Positions 22,582 to 33,548 of a DNA stretch of 64,000 bases are shown here, one piece after another. The DNA comes from Euphorbia lathyris (taxonomy: Eukaryota > Streptophyta > Magnoliopsida > Malpighiales > Euphorbiaceae), in NCBI RefSeq assembly GCF_963576675.1, contig NC_088917.1:15590001-15654000 (forward strand). The letters run 5' to 3'. The position numbers and the translations under genes were made by a program. The first letter of the stretch is position 1. Each line of letters begins with the position of its first letter. The notes beneath the pieces were generated by a model, which worked only from the letters and a program-made list of their open reading frames with translations, was not told the origin of the DNA and made no database searches.

Positions 22582-24336
22582 ATGACGAATGGAGAACAGA
22601 ACCCCTCCTCGGGGATTGAAACACCATTGGTAACACCATCAAGTCAACCTGAAACAAGCGTTGGACGCGTTGATATGAGCACTCCTGCGACGCAGGATGG
22701 AAGGAGTATGTCGCCGGATACATTCATTGAAACATGTGCGGGATCCATAGGAAGAGCGTTTGGCCCTGAGATGGAAAGACGCCTAAGGTCGTTCATGATA
22801 GTACCAGAGCTTCGGCGCACGAATCCTACGTCATCTCAATGGCAATAGGCCACTATAGGATCAAACGCCCATAATTCTTCATTCTTCCAAGTTCAACCCA
22901 CGGATTCCATGGTGACTACTACCGTAGCAGGTAATAACCCGCCACTCAATCGGCAACTATTTTCTGATGGAGCAGGAGGAAGTCGTAGGGATAACCAAAC
23001 TCCCCCTGGGGGATCCGCAGACCAAGGGATAAATCTGGGCGGATCAGGTAACCTAAGCCGCCTGCGGTCGAGTCTCCCTGAAGGCGGATCAGAAGGTCGA
23101 AGGCACAAAAAACGGAGAAAGGGGAAAAGCAGGCGGTCGAAATCACCTTCGCCCCCGAGACATAGATCTTCCTGTCGGGGTAGATCACCCCCATCTACTG
23201 GTCATAGACAAAGCAAGAGGCCAGTAGAGACACCACGTTCGGATAGGCCACCGCCACCACCAAACTAAGGAGAGGATAGACACATTCCTTCGGGAGACCA
23301 CGGAGGGGATAACGGCCAAGCTCCTCCTAGAGGACAGAGTGGTGGAGGTGGGCATTCACCATCAGATCCATCATCCGGGTCTAGCTCCTCATCTTCTCCA
23401 AATAGATCTCCCCCTAGAAGACCGCCGAGGGCGGGTCTAGAGAATTTTGATGATCGTGTTAGAGCTACGGTGCTTCGCATTAATGAAGAGAATGCCCGAC
23501 ATAATCCATTCGCTAATCGTGATTCACCCTTTACAGCATGGATCGAAGCTGAAGAAACGGAGAGGCATTTTAAAATACCTAATATACCCGTTTACATGGG
23601 TGCAGACAACCCGGAGGCCCATGCAAGAAAGTACCGAATGTTGCTCAGCCTTAACCGTGCAAGTGAGGCGGTCTTATGCCGGATGTTTATCACCACCTTA
23701 GGAGGCCCCGCCTACGATTGGTTCCAATCTTTACCTTCCGGATCAATCGACAGCTGGGATCAATTGAGTAGAGAGTTTTGTGCTAAATTCGCCGGATGTA
23801 TTCCTCCAGTGGTCAAGTCACGGAAGCTTTTTGAATTAAAGCAGAAGGCGAATGAACCCCTTCGAGAGTATGTAGATAATTTCAACAAATTGTGTATACG
23901 AATTGTCGATGTGGATGTCTCCATGGCAGCGGAGGCTCTAGCGAAAAACACCACGTGTAAAAGCTTGCAGGAAGATTTAATTCGGAAGAAGCCCAGAAGT
24001 ATGGCAAAATTAATTGAAAGATGCAAGGACTTCATGGAGGTAGATGACATTCGCAGAGAGTCATTGTCTCCGCCCAAGAAGGATAGAGGCGAATCTCGCC
24101 ATCGAGATAAGGAGAAAGACAAGCACCAGGACTCATCCTCTAGAGGTCGGCGAAGAGGCTCTAAGAACAAATCGGCATTTATGTCGACATTTACGCCGCT
24201 CAATGCCTCTAAAAGCGAAGTGCTCATGTGGATTGAGAACAGTCAGCACAAGCGGAGCATTTCATACCCCGAACCAAAAGGGGGGAGTACACCAACACCG
24301 GGAAAAATCCCAAAAATTATTGCAAATACCACATGA
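22582..24336 (+). pseudogene. gag: G1 Gag, broken by stops and frameshifts
   Basis: The start MTNGEQNPSSGIETP is shared with G2. A Gly/Arg/Ser/Pro-rich N-terminal part (22582-23450) is broken by a stop at 22848 and further frame changes. From 23470 a clean 288-codon frame holds the retrotransposon gag core: GADNPEAHARKYRMLL, TTLGGPAYDWFQSLPSG, QLSREFCAKFAG and ELKQKANEPLREYV. The frame ends in an A/G run at 24276-24285, where the pol frame begins one step away. The metal-binding segment CKYHMKNGHDTDAC lies after this run in the pol frame. Confidence 0.85.
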
Positions 24337-27300
24337 AGAATGGCCATGACACGGACGCATGCTGGGAATTAGCCAGAGAGATAGAAAGGCTTATCGAAAG
24401 AGGAAAGTTGGACCGGTTCGTCCAAAATGATGGCAAGAAGGGAGACGGTGATAGATCCAGAGATGATCAGAAGAAGAAGGCAAAAGGGACCATCAATGTC
24501 ATAGCAGGCGGACCTGGGTACCAACCTGTGTTGAAAAAGGCAAAAACCACTGCTTTAGACAGGGCATCACTTAATCGCCCTTTTGCGGATACCGGTCCGG
24601 AGATCTCTCCTCATGCAGATGCCCTGGTAATTACTATGATGGTGGAAGGCTGGGAGATGAAAAGAGTGATGATTGATACTAGGAGTTCATGCAATGTCAT
24701 CACAAGAGGAGCATTTTCCAAACTCATAGTCGACCCAATCCAAGTGGAAACCACCATAGTGGACATTCTGGGAGTAACAGGACACACCATCCAAACAAAG
24801 GGCCAGGTAACATTAGATTGTGAGTTAGCGGATGAAGATCAAATTTGGAAAGGAGATCTGGAATTTTCCATCCTAGATGGCCAGTTAGCTTATAATATCA
24901 TCCTTGGGCGACCCTTTATCTCCGAAGCTACATCCCTTATCTCCATACGCCACTTAACTCTTTACATCCCCACGGCCAAGGGAGGTGTAATGATCAAAGG
25001 AAGCCAAAAAGTGGCTCAGAAGACGTATTCGGCACCGTTAATGATTTGCCCACAGTCTAAAGATGAGGACGAGAAAGAACTTGTCACAATGGCCTTGGGC
25101 GAAACGGAGATGTACCTCATGGCGGATGAAAAACAGGTACGGATGGCTAAAGGGCTCAAGGGAGAAATTAAGGAAGCTATCCCCACGGTTCTCCATGTGT
25201 CAGAAGATGTCTTTGCATGGAAAGATGAGATTCTCCCCGGGATTAGTCCAGATGTGATCACTCACAAACTCAACATCGACAAACACGCGGTACCGGTGGC
25301 CCAAAAACGAAGAAACCATGGCCCTGAGAGGCAGAAGGTGATAGAAGAAGAGATCACCAAGCTCAAACGGGCGGATGCCATCGAAGAGGTACTTTATACA
25401 CAATGGCTGGCGAATGTGGTTCTAGTCAAGAAAGAGGGCGGATCATACCGCATGTGTATTGACTTTACAGATCTCAACAAAGCTTGTCCTAAAGACAACT
25501 ACCCATTGCCATGTATTGATATCCTAGTAGATGGAACCGCGGGACACGCCATGTACTCCTTCACTGACGTGAAGTCGAGTTATCACTAGATCCCAATGGA
25601 GCCTTCGGATAGGATCAAAACTTCGTTCGTGACTCACCAAGCCACCTATTGCTTTAAAGTCATGCCCTTTGGGCTTAAGAACGTGGGTGCAACCTATCAA
25701 CGGATGATGAATAAAATATTCGCAGAAAGCAAAGGTGAAAACTTTTCTGTCTATGTGGGCGATATGATCATCAAAAGTACCACTGTAGAGATGCATGCGG
25801 ATGACATAAAGGAGGTACTGGGCGTACTCCGACATCACAACATTAAGTTGAACCCGGAGAAATGCACCTTTGGGGCGATATATGGAAAGTTCCTGGGATT
25901 CATGATTAGCCAGAAGGAAGTGAGCCCAAACCCAGATAAAATCAAAGCAGTTTTGGAGATGAAAGCGCCACAAAATATTAGGGAAGTGCGACGTCTTAAT
26001 GGGCGTATCGTAGCCTTGGGCAGGTTCATCTCATGTTCAGCCCGACGATGCCAACCCTTTTATGAAGTAATCAAGAAGCAAAAGGCGTTTGAATGGAGCG
26101 AGGACTGTGAGAAAGCTTTCTAGGGGATCAAACGGTTTCTCACGGAACCACCCCTTATAAGTCGTCCCTTGAAAGGTGAGAATCTCTACATGTATGTTTC
26201 AGTTACAGATAAGGCTGTTTGCACGGTCATGATAAGGGAAGATGAGGGCCAGCAATATCCTATCTATTACGTGAGCAAAGTATTAAAAGATGCTGAAACC
26301 CGATATTCCAAGCTGGATAAAATGGCACTGGCCGTCGTCACCACCTCCATACGCCTCAGGCCTTACTTTCAAGCACATACTGTCATAGTTCGTACAAGTA
26401 TACCAATGAGGAAAGTATTGCAAAAGCCAGAAACTTCAGGAAGGTTGATGGAATGGGCAATCCGCTTAGGCGAGTTCGATGTTCGTTATGAAAGCCGATC
26501 AGCCCTGAAAAGCCAAGTCTTGGCAGACTTTGTGAATGAATTCACCGAAGAGGGAGTGAATCTTCCCAAGGCTAAAGTCGAAGAATGGACAATGTACACC
26601 GATGGGGCTTCTTCGGAAGAAGGCGTAGGTATAGGTATCGTGATCAAGGGTCCCTAATATATAAAGCTACACTATGCCGCAAAATTGGATTTCCTCGCAA
26701 CCAACAATGCAGCTGAATATGAGGCCTTGATATTGGGACTACGCCTGCTAAAGGAAATCACTCCTGAGCGGATCGTGATCTACAACGATTCCAAACTGAT
26801 GGTCAACCAGGTGATCAAAAAATTTGAGGTCAAAGATGACATTCTTGCCAAATATGTTGAAGAGGTTAAGAAACTGCTAAATCACCTCGAAGCCAAAGAC
26901 ACCGAATGCGAATTAATCCATGTGCCCCGAGGATCCAACACAGAGGCTGATCACCTAGCCAAAATGGCTTCAAGCAAAGAGCATTGGGCGAATCTGCAAT
27001 GCCCATTTGAGGTTAAAACAGCCCCGACATTCACCTCGGAGATGGTATCCTTACTCATGCCTGTGGAGAACGATTGGCGATCGCCAATCCGCCAGTATCT
27101 AACAGATGGAACATTGCCTTTGGACAAGGAAGAAGCTCGACGGATCGTGAGAAAGGCGGCCTATTTCTCCATGATAAACAATTGCCTATACAGGAAGTCT
27201 ATTAGCCACGCCTGGCTGAAGTGCATCGTGCCGGAAGAAGGACAACAGATCCTCAAAGAGTTGCATGAAGGCGCGTGTGGGGCTCATGAGGCATCTGCCT

Positions 27301-28316
27301 CCATTGTAAAGAAATACAGGTTAGCAGGATTTTATTGGCCTACAGCTGAACTTGATGCTCAAAAGTTTGTGGAGTCCTGTCATAATTGTCAGATTCATGC
27401 AAATGAATCACACACCGCAAAACACCTTCAAAGGCCCATCATCGAAGGTCGACCCTTTGCGGTCTGGGGTATTGACATAGTTGGACCATTTCCTCCCACC
27501 AGAAGACAAAGGAAGTATGTTGTAGTGGCTGTGGATCATTTCACCAAATGGGTAGAGGCTGAGGCTGTCTCCTCTATCAATGCTGAACGAATGGTGGAGT
27601 TCGTCAAAGATAACATCGTAGGAAGGTATGGAGTTCCTTATACGATTATCACTGACAACGGAACGCAATTCAACTGTGCAGAGTTCAAAACTTTATATGA
27701 AGAATTGGGCATTCTGAACAGATTCGCCTCAGTTTATTATCCTCAGTCAAACGGTATGACCGAAGTTACGAACCGGACGATCGTTAAAGGAATAAAGAAA
27801 AGATTGGGAGAGCATGACAAGAAATGGGCGGATCAGTTAACGAGCGTCCTATGGGCGTATCGCACTACTCCCAGAACAGCCACAGGCGAGATGCCGTTCG
27901 CCCTTTGTCACGGTGTCGAAGCTGTAATTCTAGTTGAAATACAGGTCCTAAGTGACAGAGTTGCATTCTATTGCGAGGATGAAAACAGCCAAAAGTTGAA
28001 AGAAAGTCTTGATCAAGTGGAGGAAAGGCGAGAAAAGGCATACGTACGCATGGCGGCTTACAAGCAGCGGATCGCAGCTTATCATGATAAGAATGCCAAA
28101 CTTGTAAACTTGAATGTGGGAGACCTCGTACTCCGTAAAGCAGACAAGATCCAATCCAATGAAGGAAAAGGAAAGCTGGGACTCACCTGGACAGGTCCAT
28201 ACAGAATAGTCGACAAGATTGGGTTCGCCACATTTAAGATTCAGGACATGGAGGGAAACACACTGCCGCGTACATGGAATCTCCAAAATCTCCGCAAATA
28301 TTTCGCTCGAAAATAG
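24333..28316 (+). pseudogene. pol: G1 Pol: protease, RT, RNase H, second RNase H, integrase
   Basis: Motifs in order: protease VMIDTRSSCNVI (DTG changed to DTR; G2 keeps DTG), RT YRMCIDFTDLNKACPKDNYP, VMPFGLKNVGATYQRMM and the active box YVGD (YVDD in G2), first RNase H (ETRYSKLDKMALAVV), second RNase H (MYTDGASSEEGVGIG; TNNAAEYEALILGLRL), integrase zinc part (H...H with CHNCQIH) and core (GIDIVGPFPP; ITDNGTQFN; NRTIVKGIKKRLGEH). Stops at about 25588, 26121 and 26656 correspond to sense codons in G2. The last 543 codons, including integrase, are open. Protease and RT would be inactive. Confidence 0.92.
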
Positions 28317-28396
28317 AATGTAAACAAGGTCTTGAGTACTCTTTTTCCTTTAGTAAGCTTTTTTCCCATGAGGTTTTAATGAGGCTCACATATAAG

Positions 28397-29837
28397 CAGG
28401 GCCGGCTCTAGGGGGAGTTCCCCTAGGCCAGCGCCTAGGGCCTCCATTATTTTATTTTTTTATTTTTTTTTGAAAGAAAGTCCTCCATTTTTAGTTACTA
28501 GAAGTTAGGCCTTTTTTATATATTAATTTATTTTTAATAAAAAATTCTCTCTCAATTAACACATACGCCTATTCTCTGTTTTTTTTAATTTTTTTTCTTT
28601 TTGACAACATGCCTTGCTCTGTCAATCTCAGCTTGTCAACAAAAAGTAACATTTAATACAAGATAAATGATTAAAGTCTTATTTGGTCCCTCAATATCCA
28701 AAATGTTATTATTTGACCCTTGTGGTATAATTTGGTGATAATTGACTATTGTGATATCTTAATTTATAGTATTTGATCTCTGTAATATGATTTAGCAATA
28801 TTGTTCTCTATTGTATCCTAATTTATGGTGTTTGACCTTCAGATAGATGGAAAGGTAACATATTTAACAATGGTCAAATGTTATCAAATCATACTACAGT
28901 GATCAAATGTTATCAAATCATAGTACATGATTCAAATACCACAAACTATGATACCACATAGATCAGTTTTACCAATCATAGTAAATTTGAGAGTCAAATG
29001 ACAATATTTTAGATATCATGGGAGCCAAATAAAATTTAGCCCACAGGATAAATTCTCGAACCTATTCTATTCAAAATCTATCATCAAGTTTTGTGGTAAT
29101 TTTTAAATTACACATAAAACTGACAGTTTATGAATTACAAGTTGTAATAAATAATAAAGGCCGATTCAATTCATCAATCACCACGATAAATTCTTTTTTT
29201 TTTCTATCCACAAAGTCTTGTGATTAGGTCCGAGTTTAACCGTCTAAGATTATTTTTTAAAATTGAGTACTTTATCAGTTATTTGCTTCTCTCGGATTGG
29301 TGAGAAAAAATTTGAATTTTGCTCTTGAAAAAATATAAAAAACTTTATAAATTGTGAATTGAATAGAAAGTAAAGAAACATTTTTTTTGAATCACAAATT
29401 CAAGAAACTTGAATGCCTTGTAGTAAAACTATTATTGAGTGTTGAAAGAATCTTTATTCAATTGAAAATTTAAGAAATTTTATTCCATTGAAACTTTGAA
29501 AAAATTTAACTTGATTAAGTGTTACACGTAATATGTAATATCCTTTAGGAATATGAATTTAACTTCTAATGGTGGAAAAAAACAAAAAAAACAAAGTTAT
29601 TATCTAATAGTAGAAAAAAAAACAAAGTATTGGTTACTTTGTTAAAAACAAAGTAACCATAGCTTGCATCTTAAGATTAATATATGATTTTGATTGTTAC
29701 ATCAAAAATAATATATGATTCGACTAATATACCCGTTTTACTATTTAGTTTTTATTATTTTAAAATAATCTTAGATTTAATTGTGAAAAAAAATGTAAAA
29801 GTTGCCTAGGGCCTCCCAAATGCTGGAGACGCCCCTG
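28397..29837. mobile_element. hAT-like non-autonomous element inside G1
   Basis: An AT-rich insert of 1441 bp begins CAGGGCCGGCTC and ends GACGCCCCTG, short imperfect inverted ends of hAT style. CCTAGGGC words stand near both ends. The 8-bp target duplication CATATAAG is exact (28389-28396 and 29838-29845). The corresponding G2 region at about 58850-58870 is uninterrupted, which proves the insertion. No transposase frame is present. Confidence 0.88.
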
Positions 29838-29845
29838 CATATAAG

Positions 29846-30386
29846 ACCCACTTGCTGTAATAAAGCGTATCTCCAATCAATAAAAAGCAATGGTTCAATT
29901 GTCAATATTCTTTTTAAGTATTTTCTTGCAGCAATATAAATATTCCAGTCTAAAAAAGAAGGGGGCACCTAACGCTTCCCACAACAAAAAGTACTGCCAT
30001 CACATAGCTACTTTTTCTCCTCAAAGATAGGAGATCAATCTCATGGGCGAATCAATCCTTAAATGATCACCATTAGAGATAGAGTTAAAACATTTCTCAG
30101 ACGCGAGATCTTTACACTCTCTTATGTCCTTCCTAAGGAAGGGTTCACAAGTCCTAAAGGCGGATCGATTCACCTCAAAGATAGGTAGCAAGACGATCCC
30201 TAAGGCAGCTTAACTTCCTCTAAAGGAATAAAACAGCTTCAAACCTTCACAAAGGTTCGCACAATGGAGTATGGCTGGCCACCTACTTCAAAACCAATCC
30301 TGAAAGCCTATAAATTTACTTATGCAAAAAAGTAAAATAAATAATAGCAAGGATTAAAAAACTGTACTTAAGTTTTACAAAAAAAG
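29846..30386 (+). other. G1 3' region between pol and the antisense gene
   Basis: Non-coding and collinear with G2 at about 58866-59426. It lies downstream of the stop codon of the minus-strand gene, so it may hold that gene's 3' end. No terminator could be defined. Confidence 0.5.
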
Positions 30387-32644
30387 CTACACATTAATAG
30401 GAGCATCCTCCTTAGCATTCGTTTTCCCCGATGCGCCCTCCAAAGGGGCTTCCTTCTCTACAGCACCAGATACGCCCTCCAGTGGGGCTTCCTGCTCAAC
30501 AGAGATAATTCCCTCAAGAGGAAGGGTGCCATCAATTATCAGCTCCTCACCCGCCTTTGGAGGTACTTCTTCAAGGTCCACCAGCTTGACGCTAGCAAGA
30601 GGCTTGCTTTCTTCGGCGGGTCCCTTCATCCATTTTCGAATGTGATCACGGATGTAATCCTTGACGTCTGGGATTTTGCGATATTTGAGGACAACATCTG
30701 GGTCAGGAACGACGAACTCCGGATCTGTAAACTCAATCTCGGGATACGCCAGTTGGACATACGCTATGATCCATTCACCGTAAAAGAAAGCCTGCTCCCC
30801 TGCCATGAATTCAGCGTCTGCTAAGGCATCTTCATGCTCCTTGGCATCTGCTTCGATCTTTTCCTTCAGCTTCTGGATCTCAGCATCCTTGAGGGCAATG
30901 GCGGACGCGGCATTCACATTAGCATCAGTGACTTCTTTCTCCAACTTTTCTATAGTGGCCTTATCCGCCACACCTTGAAGGAGCTCAGCTTCCATGGCGC
31001 GCAAACGAGTATACATCTATCAATGCAAACAATCCATTCAAACGAAAGAACAATAGTAAAACTCTCCCCAAAGGAGATCACTCATTCATCCAAAAAATAG
31101 CAAAAGGACAGAAGGAACTTACCGTTAGAAGCTCCGTTTTTCCCATTTGGATATGGGCTGATCCTGGGATCTAGTTCTGGTTCTTTTGCACCTCGCCCAA
31201 CTGACCAAAAGCCTCGTCCAGGTCATTGATGACAGACTCATTCTCCAAGGGTCCCTTAATACCATGTTTGGCGGACCAGTAACAGCCCAGGTTAGGCTTC
31301 GCCATCTGCACAAAGATGGGAAGGTCAGAACTTAGGTCCAAAATATGGCAAAAAGAAAAAGTAAAAACAGCTTACTTGTTCCTTCTCCACCAAGGTCATT
31401 GCGGATTTCATGGCATCCGCCATAAACTTTTGTCCGCCAGAAGTTTTAGGCTTCCTCTTCTTCAAAGGAGGATCGCCCATTGTATCAGCAGGACGTTTCC
31501 CAGCATTCTTTTGAGGATCTGCTGCCTGTCCTTTCTTTCGAGCCTCATCCTCCTTCAGTTTCTTGCGCATCTCTACAAGAGCGTGATTGGTCTTAGATAA
31601 ACCCCTGACAAAGAGAACAATAAAGTAATCAAGGTTCAAAGAAAAAACAAAGTTACCTTGGTCAGGTTCTGCAAACTTTGAGTAAATAAACTTGTCCCCT
31701 TCTCGGCGAATCAAGGGAATGTCATTCATCATGAAGTCCAAGGTGTTAGCGTATGTCCAAGCATCCGCCTTGACACTCTTCATGAGATCCGCTACTACCT
31801 CATCACTATCTATCAATATGCGCATGTCTCCCGCCATATGCAGAGGTTTGGCATTCCAGTACGAGGGAAAGCCTAAAGATTCGCCCTCTTGAATCTTTAC
31901 ATAGAAGAATTTTTCGTCCCAAAGATGGACGTTGGACATCTTGCCGCTAAACGGCGAATATACTCCAAACTTTGCAAAAGTGAGGAAAGACTCAGACTTT
32001 CGCTTTGACGGTTTATGAAACGATCGAAAGACACGAGGGGTGCACATTACCCCTAAGTTTGAAGCTAGGTAACAATCTAAAGCTAGATCTAACCAGCCAT
32101 TTGGATGTAATTGGCTGGCAGTGATGTCAAAGTAAGCAAGGATGTCCGCCATCATCTTTGGAAGAGGAAGTCGGAACCCTCTTTCTACATGGCTACTATA
32201 TACAGATAGATATCCGCTTGGCGGACAGGCGGGTCATTGATGGGCAGCCGCCAACTGGGTCTCATAGTTATTTATCCACGGAAAGCGACTCGCCAGATCC
32301 GCTAGATCCGCGGCGCTCATGCGAGATGGAGTAGACTCCGCACGAGGCGCCTTTTTCCTAGACGGGGCAGAAGAAGAAGCCACCATCCCAGAAAATCGCC
32401 TAAAATCTATTGTCGGAGCAATACCAGTAATGGGGACGGAAAGGTTTTGAATTCTACTTGAACGAGTTCGACCACTATTTCGCACCGAGTTACGCAACTC
32501 AGATAAATTAGAGCTAACTGTATCTTCGGAGGAATAAGAATTTTTCGATGAAGAAGTAGTCCAGCTGACTACGATTTCAGAGGAGGAGGTCAAATTAAAA
32601 AGTTCGAAGGTCGATTCGGAGGATGAAGAAGAGCTCCTAAACAT
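30387..32644 (-). pseudogene. Antisense spliced gene of the Tat-type element (three exons)
   Basis: On the strand opposite gag-pol, three exons join in frame: 32644-31376, 31305-31123 and 31016-30387. The introns (31375-31306, 70 bp; 31122-31017, 106 bp) have GT-AG ends. Exon 1 starts MFRSSSSSSESTF and continues through a Ser-rich part to a folded part with HLWDEKFFYVKIQEGE and PSYWNAKP, then a Lys-rich end. Exon 2 includes CYWSAKHGIKGPLENESV. Exon 3 has a coiled-coil-like stretch (EKLEKEVTDANVNAASAIAL) and an acidic Pro/Glu tail. The central part resembles the putative gypsy-type transposon domain found in antisense ORFs of Tat elements; that is recognition from memory. Stops: TGA at about 32235 and one TAG in exon 2. 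Function is unknown. Confidence 0.72.
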
Positions 32645-32931
32645 TCAGAAAAAATAGAATGAAAAAGATGAACTTACATGAAAATAAAAGCTTGGAGGAC
32701 TCTGAAACTCCGGAAGGAACTCTAGGCAAAGAAAGCGCAAAGAAAAATGGAAGAACAAATGAAGAAGAAAGGGAAAGAGAGGAAGGAAGAAGACGTTTTC
32801 TCATTTCTCGAGCGGCGCGTCACAACACGTGTCACCCATCGATTGGCATCGAACAGAGTAACCATTAATGCAGGTAATCATGACGACGCGCGAAGAAGCT
32901 CAAAAGCCCTAAAGGACTTTAAAGGAACTTT

Positions 32932-32938
32932 AGGGGGG
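32932..32938 (+). promoter_or_regulatory. G1 polypurine tract
   Basis: AGGGGGG stands four bases before the 3' LTR start, where plus-strand priming is expected. Confidence 0.7.
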
Positions 32939-32942
32939 CTTC

Positions 32943-33449
32943 TGATAACATTGTGATACTATCCCAAGGATCAAAAGGGATATTCGCCTAGAGCGCCACG
33001 TGTTGATCACCTGATACCGGAGTATCACGGCGTGTTGAGCAAAGAGATCCGACAGGTAGATCACCAACACCTCACCACTAGAGATCCGCGGGCGAACCTG
33101 TGAGGCGAATCGCCATAACCATTCAATCCGCTATTGAAACAGCTGAGCCAATCCCGCAATAAAGACCATTAATAAGCAATCAATTTCCTAACGGACATGC
33201 TTAAAGGAAACCAGTAACCACCATTAATGGAGCATTAATGGAGAATTTCTAGTTACTAAAGGTTACAACTTCATGACTATATATAGCTAGTATGTCGAGC
33301 TATCAAGGTACACATTCACTCACCCTTTGTCAATTCAGTTTGCTCTCTTGTTCTTCTATACTGACTTTGGCATCAGAGCTTCCCCCCGTCGAACCCAACG
33401 ACGCCCCCACAGAGACGGAAGTCAATCAGAAATTCTCCACTAGTCATCA
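32943..33449 (+). repeat. G1 3' LTR (507 bp)
   Basis: It matches the 5' LTR end to end at equal length, and is followed directly by the GATGA target duplication and A1 sequence. Confidence 0.95.
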
Positions 33450-33548
33450 GATGATTTCCCACTTTTATCTCTTTACGCTTAGAAATTTCTAGTATTCAAA
33501 TACTTTTCTCTAAAAACTCCCAAACTTCTCAAAACTTCTCTAAGAATC

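Larger units (their letters stand above)
22012..33449 (+). mobile_element. Gypsy G1: complete Tat-type element with antisense gene
   Basis: Both 507-bp LTRs are present (22012-22518 and 32943-33449). The 5-bp target duplication GATGA is exact (22007-22011 and 33450-33454). Order is LTR, primer site, gag, protease, RT, RNase H, a second RNase H, integrase, a long 3' region with a minus-strand gene, polypurine tract and LTR. The second RNase H before integrase and an antisense gene are traits of the Tat/Retand group of Ty3/gypsy. I count about 18 differences between its LTRs by eye. A hAT-like element is inserted at 28397-29837. Confidence 0.95.

Noticed and set aside
31605..31656. Possible 52-bp intron in exon 1 of the G1 antisense gene
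   Set aside because: It has GT and AG ends but is too short for a typical plant intron, and its removal would break the frame that continues as GLSKTNHALVEMRKKL.
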